Below are positions 12,001-24,512 of a DNA stretch of 64,000 nucleotides, in pieces (position 1 is the stretch's first letter; each line of letters opens with the position of its first letter). Source of the stretch: Morchella semilibera (Eukaryota > Ascomycota > Pezizomycetes > Pezizales > Morchellaceae); the NCBI GenBank assembly GCA_009192285.1, contig CM018603.1:2534588-2598587 (forward strand). The letters are read 5' to 3'. The notes beneath the pieces are model-generated. The model made no database searches and was not told where the DNA came from. It worked only from the letters and a program-made list of their open reading frames with translations. The position numbers and the translations under genes are program-made.

Positions 12001-12221
12001 TCTGATAGACTGACGTCGTCCACTTTTTTTTTTCTTCTTTTCTTTAATGCAGCATCGCAATTATCCTCAACCTCTTCTTAGATGAGGAGATCGAGGAAGA
12101 CACCGGCTTGGAGATAACCAGCAGCAACATCACCAGATTCAACGGCGTAGAATCTCCAGATCTATCGGCTGAGAAGTCTGGAAATGAGACATCTGCTGAT
12201 ATTGCTGCAAAGCAAGTTTAG
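9080..12221 (+). CDS. NCS2 family purine (uric acid/xanthine) permease, UapA/UapC-like, 21 exons
   Basis: Plasma-membrane proton symporter for purines, by similarity to Aspergillus UapA/UapC. Exons: 9080-9171, 9239-9281, 9356-9456, 9538-9729, 9819-9888, 9941, 10022-10069, 10140-10406, 10454-10504, 10560-10657, 10720-10787, 10844-10908, 10965-11096, 11158-11165, 11241-11284, 11351-11444, 11505-11565, 11647-11680, 11743-11775, 11855-11947, 12053-12221. They sum to 1764 nt, 587 aa (UapA is about 574), with the frame open throughout. Visible family marks: the QH motif at 78-79, CEAIGD with the substrate glutamate at about 355, and the NCS2 signature QNNGVIALTR at 407-416. The first intron uses a GC donor (AG/GCAAGC). 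Exon 6 is a single T and exon 14 has 8 nt. Paralog-level specificity (xanthine versus broader purines) cannot be told. Not a pseudogene on this model. Confidence 0.92.
9941..9941 (+). other. apparent 1-nucleotide exon of the purine permease gene
   Basis: The single T at 9941 lies between two well-formed introns. The 52-nt upstream intron (9889-9940) starts GTAATG, has a branch-like CACTAAC and ends GATAG. The 80-nt downstream intron (9942-10021) starts GTACGT, has TCTAAT and ends ACTACAG. Including the T gives codon 167 as TGT (Cys) and keeps frame into LTDENGVRQPCPDAYG; leaving it out shifts the frame. UapA has a Cys at the matching place (NGFCQLDE, from memory). Confidence 0.7.
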
Positions 12222-15200
12222 CTAATAGCGCATATGCGCGTATTAGACTTTCTGGTTGGGTTTATGATTTTTCATGTTCATTTTAATATTTGATTAGTTA
12301 TTTATCAATGTCGTGATAATTAAGTATTATTTGTTGAGGTTTCTTGAGCGGAAGAAATTTTTTGTTACCTTACTTCCATGTGGGCCAATTACGCCATCCC
12401 ATCACGCAGGGTTGAATACCGTTATGATTCGATAGAAATTTGATACAGTGCTAAGATCCGGGGTTGCGCTATTGCTGCGGATGCAACTTCTGGTAGAGGA
12501 TAGTGTCAGAGGGGCAGATTGCTAGAAGAGATGTCTGACAAGATAAGGGATGCTACCTGTATCTAGCACGTGTGTGTGATACTCTAGATACGTCTTGGTG
12601 TTATCATTTATGTTTTTGACGGTGTTGATCAAGATAGCTAAACTACCCCTCAGTGAGAGGAAAGGGAAACGATGGGGCGGCGGGCCCCTCGGTGTTTTCC
12701 CCGCGCACACAAGTGTGGTAGGGTCTGTATGGTTGGCAGGCCTAACGATCTCACCGACAGACGGTTTCCAGGCGTGCGCATCTCCCTCAACCACCGTTTT
12801 GATAACCCAGAAGTGTCATAGGCAGGCGGCGGCGGCGGCTTGATGTATGTACTTTACTCTACCTAGTAGAAATTTACCACCACCTCCGGAGAGAATATGC
12901 TCTCCTCCATCCAATAGTAAACCGTGGCTGGAGGAGAGGGCTGATCGGCAATTTGCGGAGTCAGTCCCTGCAGGGCAGCTGCAAGCGTAAAGAACTTCAT
13001 GTGGTCTTCGTCTCCGCAAAAACCACCCCGTCATGGATTATCACCCTTGTAGAATATGTATCGAGCAATGTACTCTAGGCAAAGTGCATACTTTCTTCTC
13101 AATATGATACAGCTGTACCGCAGAGTACTCTGCGACTTCTACCTACATACCTACATACCTACATACATATGGTTACATGTATGATGTAGGCCCAAGAGTC
13201 CCCCCAGAACTTGAGCTCCTCCAGAGTCATACATACATGTACATACTAATGTACCTGCTCGAGGAGGTATGTACTTGAGGTTGTATTTGCAGTACGACAT
13301 GTATGAAAAAGTACCTACTAGTAACAAGGCCCCCGGGGATAGCGGGAAAGGATCGCGGTATTTTTTCCCGCCATCGCCTCCACAAGAAGGGGTAAGGAAA
13401 CAAACAAGCGCACCGAAATTAGGCTACTGCATGATTGGCGACGGCGCCTGGTAAAACATTCAGGCCATGTCACCGAGTCCATGGGAATCCAATAAATTTG
13501 CCGTTCCGCAGCTGCAGGAACTTTTTTCTTTCATCCTTCCTTGACGGTACTCTACATGTGCATAAACTTCCCTGACCGTTTGCCTGATCTGAATTTGTAT
13601 GTGGCTTCTTCTTCTTCTGCTTGGTGGAGAGCCTACTACTGTTCCACTTGGGGAGCTAGTACGGGAGGTTAAAGGGCTCGGCATAATTCGAGGTTGTCTG
13701 AGGACGAGAGAAAGTGATAAGGGACAGATTAACCCGAACACTGCAAGAGCGATGCACGGGATGACGAGTTGCTCTTCAAAGCTCGGTGGGGACTAAACCC
13801 ACTAGTACATAGGCATTCCCGTCTGGGTCTGGATAGACCTAACAGTTGTTGTGTTTGTGGTTGTTGGTGGTTGGTGGTGGTGGCGAATCGATGAGAGACA
13901 CGGCGGCGGCAAAAGGACGCTCACAGTCTTTTTTTTTTTTTTTACTATGTCCTGGACGAGCTTCATCTCATCCGCAAGCGATTTAAACGCAAATGGCGGG
14001 GTCTCTAACCTAGCTGGGCCAGTTCGTACCTACTACACCTGGCTTAATGGGGAAAACGTCTTGTAGCTAACTACATGTACGGAACAACAGAGGCACGGCC
14101 GGAGTTTCCCCACAAGACTGGAAAAAAATATATTCCGTATTTCCGTTGTTACGCCTGCCTGCTCGCGCGGAGTCGCGCCCCAACGTTTCGGGTGAATCCG
14201 GGTTATTAGCCGGACTGTCTACAAACGTCGGGTGAGAATCACTTCAGAGATAAGTGCTTTACCTACAACTCCCTCTATGGCCGTGCATTTTCCCCGTCTG
14301 ATTCTGAAGGGATCCGGCCATCGTCTTATGTATGGCCATCGTTCGGTTCCCCTCATATATTATGGTATATTTATATGGTATATTTATCGTGTGTTGGATA
14401 ATCGCCTGCTTTTTGAGCGTTTTTCCTCGCTACGTTCTAGGCCGCTGTACTCTATGTATCTAGAGTACATGTAAGAATTATATAGTTACCTGAAAAGTGG
14501 CTGGTTGGCTGGTAGCCCACCTTGATGTACCGGAATCCTCTTTATGTAGGTATTACTGTATGGGTGCTAGCTTGCAAGTAATTTCTCCGTAGCCTGCTCA
14601 ACGGAAAAACTTTTCGTCGGAGCGGAAGATAAATTCATCTTTGTACTAGTACGCACTGGGGTAGCCACCCATCCCGGTGGAGCCCCTCCCCCGATCCACC
14701 GCAAGGGAGAGATGTTGGTTACAAGTACTATGCCAGATTCGCGCGGATGTGGGGCATTATCCATAATTCCCGGTTCCTTAACATGTGAAGGGCATCAAGA
14801 AGCGAAGTGCCTGACAGGAAGGCAGAAAGGAAGGAGAAATCCAGGAGCAGGAGGAGGTTGTTTCCGGCGGCCATATCGAGAAAGCCCGGGGGGGGGGGGG
14901 GGTTACAGGGGAAAGGTGGGAGTGCTCTTTGCCTATTGTCCAGATATCTATGGTTATTCTGACCAAATTATACGACGGGGCGTTGGGCCTGTTGCCTGTT
15001 CCTGTCGTGACGGACAAACCAAATCGAAGGAAGCATTCCCAACGATCTCGCATGATGTGGAGACCTGGATCGCGTATGTGCCTGGCGAAGCCATGTGCAG
15101 GGTCGAATAAAGAGAGTAAACGGAACGACTCCCCGACTTCCCTCCGGTGCTTCAAGTCAGCTTACCCCCGCAAAAATAATAGTATCATGGTTTGTCAGTA

Positions 15201-16266
15201 CCCCCACGCAAAAGCTCGATGAGCTAAAGTGGGAGGTAATGTCCCTGAACGAGCGCTCTCTAGCCGTACGGAGACAATGCCGAGGGTGAAACCGTAAAGC
15301 CCGTAAAGCTTGATGAAACAGCAAAAGGTGCGGTAAGGGCCCCGGGCGGAGAGGGCCCCGGGCGGAGGCAAGATACATGTACGCACATGTACGCAGCGCG
15401 AAACAAAAATCCTTTTCCGGTCCCTTATGCCTGGCCGGGCGGCCGAAAAGGCGGAGAAGGGGGAGCGTGGTTTCCTTCGAAACCTAAACTCCAGGTGGCT
15501 AGCCGCATTGTTTAAATCATGCGCAGGCGGACATACTCTTGTCAAGTTACGCCGCATAGCCATAGATGAGTAGCAGGGCCGCATTTCACAGAACCCATCA
15601 CAGCTGAAGTGTGCATATGGACAGCAGAAACTGGTCATGTCAGAAATTTCTATTATTTACCTAGCTTCGCAGGATTGTTCTTGTAACTCCAGGAAACTGC
15701 AGTTCATCTACCGTACCCCTTTTTAACACTCCCCTCATCCTATCATGTTGCAAGCCATGGCCTGCTGTGTGTTTTCTTCTCCATACCCCACTGCATATCA
15801 GACATACGGCGTACCACCGAAGCCGCACCATGAGGAACGATGGTAGCGGTTGTCAAGCCAATTTTGTTTTTTCTATTGATGGATGAGGTTGTTAGGTGGC
15901 CATCTGCCGAATTAATCCCTTTTTGGGCAAAAGTATTATTTATGAGCTTCAAGGTGAGGGGGGAAGGATTTGTCTACGCCTGGCGGCTCCCCCACACAGT
16001 GGTATCAGATGAAATTTCCACTTGATCAAAGATAGGATGGTTGGATAGGTGTGATTCAACCCCACTCTTTCATCACTCAGCCCGTGGAGCCCCGAATGAG
16101 AGTGCGCACGCCCATTTTGGTTCCGCTTAGCCTCCAAAGAAAGACTCACAAAACGTGCGTGTTGCGTAGTGTCTAGCAGCTATCTCAAAGGTCACAACGA
16201 AGTTTAGGTACGTACTTCTTGTGTGTGTGTTCTAGTAACCACATCTGGTACAAGAAGACCGCCCTT

Positions 16267-17371
16267 CCCCAGATCATTTCCCCGCCTGTTTCCCCGATCA
16301 TATAGAGTGTAGAGTAATAAACAAAGAAAGTTGTTGGTCCATTAATTCAACACAGCCCTCTGTAGCCCACACGTTCGAAACTCAGCAGCAGCAGCAGCAG
16401 CAGCGCATTTGGAAACGTCTCTTATCTCCACCAGTCCGCAGATGCAGTAAGCCAGCCAGCCCCGCTCTCTGCATTTCCCCAGTTCTCTCTAAGATAGACG
16501 AAAGGCGTGGCATTAAGCTGTGCTTCAGATCATAACTGACATGGTCGGTGTGCTGTGTGAGCAGAATCCAAAATCCAAATAATAACAATCAAAAACCTTG
16601 GGGGGAGGTGCTGTTAGAAGAAAATTAGGCGATTTATTTTGCTCGCCAGCTTTGCATCAATAAATTTGTCCTACACCCCCTCCGCGGCTCAGTAGTCCCC
16701 ACACATTGACCAGTCAACTACTAATACTTACCACAGTCTAAGCACTTACTCGCCCTAGGGGAACAGCGGCAAGCAACATCACAGTGCCTCATCTTTCTTT
16801 TCTTTCTTTCCTCCCTTTTTTTTCTTTCTTTCCATTACCTAGATGAAGTTTTCACGTTCACATTAGCTAGCAAAACTGTATTTTTTATTTTTTTTTATTT
16901 TTTATTTTTCCTATCCCCCCCCCAGTCCCCCCGCGCTTGGAAGGAACCCTTAAACAGACCACGCATACACATCCGCCTCATCACAAACCCTTCTTTTTTT
17001 TTTTTTTTTTTTTTGTATCCTCTCATCATCAGCGTCATCAGCGTCATCGTTCCTCTCTCTATTGCTGAGTGTTTGCTGTTTTGTGGTTGTGCTGTGCTGC
17101 TTTACTACTGTCTACCTACTACTGCTGCAGCAGCATCCGTCCCACCCTCCCCTTCCCAGTCCGTAAAAAAAGAAGCAAAAAAAATATTTCCCCGAACATC
17201 GGGGGCCAGCGATCGGTAGACCTACAAAATCCAACACACACGCCCCCCCCCCCCCCCCCCCCCCTCTGTGAATCTTGTTCACACACCCCCCCCTCTCCCA
17301 CACACCCATTTTCGTCCCCTTTCCCATCCCACAGGCCGTCTGAGACCGCGCCTGGCTACATATAACCCCGC
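16267..17371. promoter_or_regulatory. cluster of candidate CreA sites upstream of creA
   Basis: The CreA consensus SYGGRG occurs on the minus strand (as CYCCRS on plus) at 16267-16272, 16280-16285, 16680-16685, 16919-16924, 16929-16934 and 17366-17371. creA genes in other fungi are reported to be self-regulated. The region is C-rich, so such hexamers are expected to some degree by chance; I give this as a candidate only. Confidence 0.25.
17243..17264. repeat. poly-C tract (22 C) in the creA leader region
   Basis: Uninterrupted run of 22 C about 290 bp upstream of the creA ATG. Confidence 0.9.
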
Positions 17372-17553
17372 GGACGCCGTCTCCATTATTTTTTTTCTCC
17401 ACACTATTTACTCGCGTCCGTCATCGCTTCATCATCACCACCCACTACAAACAGCCTCCACAATAACCTTCCCCCACACATAACTAGCATCAATCAACAA
17501 TAACAATAGCAACTAAAAAAAAAAAAAAAAAAGAAACCCACATCATCAATCAC

Positions 17554-18837
17554 ATGCAACGACCCGGCTCTAACAATATTTCTTCTCTCTCAGCCCTCCT
17601 CCTCCAATCTCCTCAACAATCCTCGATACCTCAACCGATGTCTTTTCACGACGATAGAAATCACCAGATGGGGATGAATAGTCTTCTACCCCCTCTTGGT
17701 AGCCTCTCTCAACAGGATGCGATGCAAGATGGACGACCTGAATTGCCTCGACCATATAAGTGTCCTCTATGTGACAAGGCATTCCACAGGTTAGAACATC
17801 AGACTAGGCATATACGTACTCACACTGGGGAGAAGCCTCATGGTTGCAATTATCCTGGGTGCTCAAAGAGGTTCAGCCGTTCTGATGAGCTTACAAGACA
17901 CTCTCGAATTCACACCAACCCCAACTCCCGGAGAAGCAACAAAAACCAGCAAGCTGCTCTTGCTGCTGCTGCTCAAGCACAGCACGATGGTTCAGCTATC
18001 TCCACAACTGGTAAGATGATGCCTCCTCCACCAAAAATCATTTCAAAATCGGCTCCTCCATCACACGTGGGCTCTCCCAATGTCTCGCCCCCTCATTCAT
18101 ACCATGGGATGCATGCACCTTCAATTCATTCGGGGTTATCGCCTTTCGGAAGGGCCTCGAGCAGTCCTTCGCTCGGTGGGATGAGTAACCAACAGGGAGC
18201 CTCTGGATTGGATTTGAGCATGCTGGCCCACACTGCTTCACAACTGGAACGCGAGAGACACTATTATCCTCAGCAGCACAGTTACTACGGAAGCCGTCCC
18301 GCACTTCCGGCGCTGTCTCATGGCACTCAGCCAATGTCTCGGTCTCACTCACACGAGGATGATGATCCATACATATCTCATCGCTCAGTAAAGAAGTCTC
18401 GCCCCAGTTCCCCGGTTTCAACTGCACCCTCATCGCCCACTTTCTCCCACGATTCGTGCTCTCCCACGCCCGAGAGCACCCCACTTGCTACTCCAGCGCA
18501 CTCTCCCCGACTGTACCCCCGCGACCGCGATCTCGAGTACAACATGCAGCTTCCCAGCATCCGGCACTTGTCATTGAGACACATGCCTGCTCTCGCGCCC
18601 ATGGAGGTCGCTGATCCTTACAATGCGGGAAGCCCTCCTGTACAGTCTTCACATCAGACAAAGGGACTCAGGTTAGGTGATATTATCAATCGCCCTGATG
18701 GTGCCCAGAGGAAGCTTCCCGTCCCCAGAGTTCACGTTCACGATCTTCTCAATAATAGCTCTGGCATGGGATACTCATCAGCTTCATCGTCGACGTCAAA
18801 TTCGATAGCTGGAGGAGATTTAGCCGACAGGATGTAA
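17554..18837 (+). CDS. creA: CreA/Mig1-type C2H2 zinc-finger carbon catabolite repressor
   Basis: Nuclear repressor that binds GC-rich SYGGRG sites and turns off alternative carbon-use genes when glucose is present. It is a single exon of 427 aa, near the usual CreA length. Two tandem C2H2 fingers follow [10 protein letters not shown]70-C73-H86-H90 and C98-C103-H116-H120. The linker is TGEKPH, then the basic tail NPNSRRSNK, all typical of CreA. An alanine/glutamine-rich stretch (about 132-145) follows the fingers. The C-terminal half is rich in Ser/Pro, with clusters of SP sites (about 290-325). It ends with the conserved [20 protein letters not shown] and VHDLL segments seen in CreA repressor regions. 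The ATG is the first in this frame and is preceded by a long leader with homopolymers and out-of-frame ATGs. No oddities in the coding region. Confidence 0.96.
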   Translation: MQRPGSNNISSLSALLLQSPQQSSIPQPMSFHDDRNHQMGMNSLLPPLGSLSQQDAMQDGRPELPRPYKCPLCDKAFHRLEHQTRHIRTHTGEKPHGCNYPGCSKRFSRSDELTRHSRIHTNPNSRRSNKNQQAALAAAAQAQHDGSAISTTGKMMPPPPKIISKSAPPSHVGSPNVSPPHSYHGMHAPSIHSGLSPFGRASSSPSLGGMSNQQGASGLDLSMLAHTASQLERERHYYPQQHSYYGSRPALPALSHGTQPMSRSHSHEDDDPYISHRSVKKSRPSSPVSTAPSSPTFSHDSCSPTPESTPLATPAHSPRLYPRDRDLEYNMQLPSIRHLSLRHMPALAPMEVADPYNAGSPPVQSSHQTKGLRLGDIINRPDGAQRKLPVPRVHVHDLLNNSSGMGYSSASSSTSNSIAGGDLADRM

Positions 18838-21800
18838 TTAGCGATTTCTTTTCTGGAAATGGTGCGGAATTTTTCTTGGGATTCGGACGGCGAACATTTT
18901 TATCTCTATTTTTTTCGGTTTTTTTCTTTTTCTCTTTTTTTTTTTTGAACTGTTATTATTAGAGGGATTATGATTGGGATAAACCATGAATGGAACTTTT
19001 GGGCGTTTGTTTCTGGGACATGGAAGTTTCTTTACTTTTTATTATTATTAAATTTCTCATCTCCACTGTCATCACACACACTGCACATTTTTATCTCCTT
19101 TGTCATTTCTTGTCTATGTTTTGGGGGCGGATATTTTTTATAGAAGACCCTAGAGGTCACTTTTGTCAGAGCGTTATAAAGAAGTACCAATATTGTTTAT
19201 TCTGAAAGAGAAGGAGTGCCGAGTCGATGGGATCAATGTATTTCTATGTCAGTTTTCTACGAGATTCATATGCTCGAGAAGTAGTGTTAGATGGTTTTAA
19301 TTTTATTTAGAGCCTTGCCTTGAGTTGTACAACTCGGGTTACCCAAACTAAACTCGCCCCGGAGTCTTCATGCAGTACTTATCTTACTCTCGGAATAGAT
19401 ATGAGAATAGATTAAATCGCGATCAGTCCACTCTACTTCCTTGGCTCGCCGGCTCTCGGGAACCCCACATATGTACCCATTACCTTTAGGGGGAGGGGGG
19501 GACTCGGGAGAATGACCGGAAGAACAGATGGCCCTTGCAGCCACCCGCGTCCTACATCTAACTACCGAAAGATGTGGCTACCAAACTCAGATCCATTGAC
19601 AGAATCAAGTACTACAATACCATCCAGAAGTTGGAGGGGGAGCGGTGAAAGTGGTGAGAATCGTTGAACAGGATCCAGGCAGGTATTACGACCTGCTACA
19701 AAATAAAAAGGGGTGATAATACTCTAGAGTACTATGGAGGAGGAAGAAGGAGGAGGGGTGAGGTAAGAAGTGAGGAGAGCTACCTGCTTCAAGACAGTAC
19801 ATAACATAACAGCACTTCAGCTTGAGAATTCTCTTATCTTGTCCCACAATTCAAGGGAACATGTTGCATGTTCGATCGTGTTCTTTTTTGATACATCGCA
19901 CCAAAGAGAACTCCAATCCTATCGGCAGCCCCCACTGGGTCACCACCATTCCCTCCCTGAATGAGCACCCCCCCCTCCCATGAGGAAACCCCACAGAAAC
20001 CCCAAATTTCTTGCCCATGGTTGGAATATAGCCGGGCTGCTGCGAAAATAACCGGATTACATATGTCATTGACGACGAACCAAACCGATGGAGAAGCAGA
20101 GAAAATCGATGCGGATGAATATGTAGGCTTGCAGTTTCCGAAAGGGTGAAGCTCAAAGTCCGAGAATGGGGCTTTGCTGGCGCTTACTTTCCATAAATCC
20201 ATGTTTATGTTACCTCCTCGAGTAGGTAGCTACCCCAGACTTTTTTTTTGTTCATTCAGCAGGTACCTTTTCGTGCCTCTAGCTTCTCCAGCTTTAGGAA
20301 ACCTACCCCATGCCGTTCTCGGATATGGATAAGGAAAAGAGGAACAATGGGGGTGTTTCCCAACCGCTCAGATAAGTTATGTGGGAGGCCGCGTTGCCAA
20401 TTTGGATCAGTGCAAGCGTTCCATGTGCCAGATCAAGTAACTTTCTCACAGCTCCGTTTCACAGCAACGACCTCCCCAATACATGCATTCGAAACTGATG
20501 AAGGGAGTGGGGCAGGACGATTTGATATTCGCTTTCTCTAAAAAAGCCCCTCCGGGGAAGGAAGAATGCAACTCTAAAGAGATTTACAGCGAATGCACGG
20601 TTCCCATCAGATTATTATGTAGTTGACTGGCGGAGTGTCGCCCCGAATCTCCGTCAACGTGATTTCGAGAACGCAAGGTGGAATTGTTCTCCAGAAAATA
20701 TACCATGTCTGGCCCCCCGGATCGCCGCAGCGGGTGTAAATTATATTGCGACCCCAACACCCTGGAGTCGAACTCCCCATCATGGAATATGTAATGGGCG
20801 ATCATTGACGCGGGGGTCAGTAAGGAAATGTACCTAGTCTCCCCGTACACTCATCTTTTGTTATATTAAATCTTCTGAACAACTCGATTTGTTTGTTTCC
20901 GGCGTTTTGTACACTGCTAGGGTGGGTGCAGTTATGCACAAGAGTTCCGGGAAATGGTCAATATGCAATCAGGTACTTTATATCGCGTGATGCTCAACTA
21001 CTACTACTACCTAGCATAGAAGTCAATTGTAAATTCTAGTTCTTCCCAATATGATGGTGGTGATCGGAGACTTCTGCTAATCTACCGGCTATAATCTGCC
21101 GACTCGACGCTGATAATCTTGATAACCCAATATCACTAGCATCTGCTCTAGATATTTTATTTGGAGTGTGAACATCATTTTTGAAATTAGATTTAACCCG
21201 ACTTCTGCCTGCTAGCTGTTAGTAACCCTCCGAGAGAAGTATCAGATATATGACCCCACATATGAAGATCATTCTTGTCTAGCTTAGTAGTAGTATAAGC
21301 CTTGCCCCGTGTGTGGTTCAGGTAAAGTGAAAGCACCTACTTATCCTACGGTAGGCATCCGTGGTATTCAAGGAAACCTTTAAAAATGACGAGTCTTCAG
21401 GGCCTACCTACCTACCTACATGGCGGGCTATGTATCGATGGCGGGAATTGTAGATCACATTTTCCTCCCTTTGGAATGGGTATGTCCCGTGCACCGTGTA
21501 ATGTACTGCGCATACTGGGCTTTTCCTTCGATTCTCCAGGGTGCTCTGAATGAAGTGGCCAAAGGCGTGGCCGGTATTCAAATTCTATGCAGACCAGCAA
21601 AGCAAAGTTCCCGGCCGAAACCCAAGCCAAGCCACTATGTAGAGTTGTAGTTAGGGAGATCTCGGGTCGAGCCCTGAAGGATACTTGTATGTACCTATAT
21701 CAAAAACATAATTTGGTAATCTTATCTAGGCATCGTGAACGTTTTCTGTCTATTATTCTAACCAATACCGGTTGACTACAATGTCGCCAGTACCTCCAGA

Positions 21801-24501
21801 GGTCTTGCCTACTAACGCCGTCTCGTACACAAGGCAACGTCTTTTACATCTTTGTGCAACGATCCAAAACCCTAGACTGTGCTCTGAGATGTCTCGTGTC
21901 TCGCAAAAAAAGCAACAACGCGATTCATCGAGAAAGGCATTGGAATCGCACTCGATTCCATCCATCATGATCAAGCCGACCGAGACGGTGGGAACTTAAG
22001 TTCGCTGGTCCCTGCGGGGGTAAGTTTGATGGCCGGCTGCGTGCACCGTGGAAGAGGAAGTCCTGGTATTGAAAGACTACTGGAGGATAAATCTGATCTC
22101 TTCGATGAATGGCATGCCTGATACAAAGTTTTTTTCCTATAATTCCTTTTCCCACTCCCCCCCCCCTCCTTACCCCTTTCCCCTCATTTTTTTTTTCTTT
22201 CCTAGAGTCCACTCGCCTCAAGTGATGTTGATGAGCCAGTGGTGGTTTACTTTTTTTTTTTTTTTTTTTTTTCCCACCCCAAAAAGTATCTCTCCACATA
22301 TGCTATCCTACTACCACCCCCCTCGTTTTCCTGTTTCCTCATCTGCACGTTGCGGGGGTCGGCCTTGTGTGCTGGGTCGGTCGGAATCAGTTACCTATCG
22401 TAACCAAAATTAGGTAGTCATATCCCCAAATCTTACTTCAACAAAAAAAAAAAACCCTTTGCTGTCAGGAGTTGTTGCCGCTTGTATCTGCGGAGCAGTG
22501 CTTAGTCTCTAACATCATGTGGAGTTGATTCACAGAGTAGGGTAAAGCACACAGTTGAGACTACAGTCCGGCCCAGCCATTGACCTAGTGCTGCATGCTG
22601 GGGGACAAGGAAGAATGAAGGAAGGAAGAGAAGGCCACCGCGTTTCTAGCGTACTTGAGTTTTTACAAAAATCAATGTCGATAGTGTAGGTACGTACACG
22701 GGAATTGCTCACACACGCACGCACACGTGCTATCCGGCAGTCAGTCGAGCCATTATTTGGTAATCTTCATTCGATGCAGCTCGAGAGGGGTGACATTTTC
22801 TTTTTTGCTTATTTCGTCCCAGAAAACGACTTGTCGACGTAGCCAGCTGTTAGTCAGTGTTAACTGTTAACTCTAACACATAATAGAGTTCTATCAGGAT
22901 AGAGCTCAGTCAATTTTTCCTGTGACTTGTTGGGCGCCCATGTGACACGAAGCCATAAGGCGGAGAACGCACCGAAAGATACAAATGTAGATGCAGGAAG
23001 AGTGTTAAAGTCAAACGGAAAACGAGGGGTAATGACGAAATGTTGATATTCGATATGAGAATCCTATTGCTCTGGAAAAAGTCGGACGGTAAATATTCAG
23101 CTTTCCCCCCGCTCTGGAGTATGATGTCGTCAGATATACCATATTTTTTTTTTCTTCCCGTAGTATCCAAGGGTTCAATCAAGGGTCTCGTCCCTCTCTT
23201 CTGACGTATGATGTCTACAACTCGTGAGTAGGGTGGAAAGAACACCTATTGTCACACCGAATCACCAACTCACAAGTCACGAACCACAAAATAGAGAAAG
23301 GAAACATCCCCCTTCATAGAATACTTTCCCCTCCCCCTGTTCTCCAACCCTGCGGAGAACCTGGGGTTGGGTGTTTGTATCTACGGTAATAACTGATCCG
23401 AAAGTACCCCACGATTCGAATCACACCAAATCTCTGTGTTTCCGATGCCCCGCAATTGATCCCTCAGGAGGTGCACCACGAGACACAACATCACAAATTC
23501 ACAATAAATCTCCATGACGTTTGGAATTTTGAATGGGGGCCTATCGCGCTTGTCTAGTCCCTGGGGCGAAGATACCGCGCCCACCTGACTCGATATTACT
23601 CTTCCCCTCCTAGGAGCGGTGAAGGAAACGATATGAAGATGAGCCGGAAAAGCAACAGGTGGGAGGAGGCTCGGCAGACACAAAAAAACAATAATATGAA
23701 ACAAAAAATAGGTCTATGATATCAAGTCACATCACCTCATATCCTCCTGCTATTGACGGATGGTTGTTGTCGTGCTGGCGCAGAATTATGATGACGAGTA
23801 CGACTTGAGGGGAAAGACGCCTCTGCGCCAACCCTAAGTCCCCTCTGCCCAAAGGGAGAAAAAGAAAAAAAAAGAAAGAAAAAAGGAGAAATGGCTTCAC
23901 AATCACCATCACACCCATACGAAAATACTCCAAAATACCCCGCCTCTGGAGCCCCACGTTCCAGCTCCAAGATAAGCTTCTTTACCGCCAAGATTTCAAG
24001 CGAAGTGTCGATCCAGGGTCCTTTCCCTGAATAAGCATAGCCTTGCGGATCCGCTGCGCAACGGCATCCGATATTGGGCTTCACGGTCCGGTTTGATTAT
24101 CAAGTGGTCTACATAACCTCCCACCGCCGCCGGCAGATGCTCGGCCGGAAACTGGACGAGAAAATGGATATGATGGCCTGTGAGCGCCCCCCTCCAAGGT
24201 GAAGCGGAGTGGATGGGGATGGAATGGACGTTACGTACATTGGCAAAAGAAGCCCTTGCGCAGGACCCACGGCCAGAAAAAAAGGAATTGCTGCACAAGT
24301 AGCGGGACCAATCATTGACGTCGGGTAACGATAAGGCAAAATATTGGGACAAATTAAATCCAAGTGATACCTACGGAATGTTTGCCTACTTGATTCGCAG
24401 GCATCCGAAACACTTGCCTCCTCTATCCTCACCGATCGAAGGCATTTTCTACACCGCTCTTCGGAAATTATTATTCAAAAGCCCGAAGTTCATAAGAACA
24501 A

Positions 24502-24512
24502 CCCTAACCCTA
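24502..24512 (+). repeat. telomere-like word CCCTAACCCTA
   Basis: Nearly two units of the CCCTAA (TTAGGG) fungal telomere repeat inside non-telomeric DNA. Similar words occur at 40502-40513, 41488-41498 and 46497-46508. They could be interstitial telomere fragments or telobox-type regulatory words. Confidence 0.5.

Larger units (their letters stand above)
12222..17553. other. intergenic; includes the long creA leader and promoter
   Basis: No supportable gene between the permease and creA. There are many short open frames without motifs. Low-complexity items: G15 at 14888-14902, T-rich runs near 13928 and 16994, C22 at 17243-17264 and A18 at 17515-17532. Roughly the last 700 bases, pyrimidine-rich and then C/A-rich, look like a long creA 5' leader with several out-of-frame ATGs. 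TACATGTA occurs near 13173, 13234, 14051, 14466 and 15374. Confidence 0.5.

Noticed and set aside
23737-24432. Overlapping minus-strand frames of 107-118 codons (for example with HHIHFLVQFPAEHLPAAVGGY)
   Set aside because: They look gene-like in composition in short parts, but no splice pattern joins them convincingly and I recognise no domain. RNA-seq over this interval would settle it.
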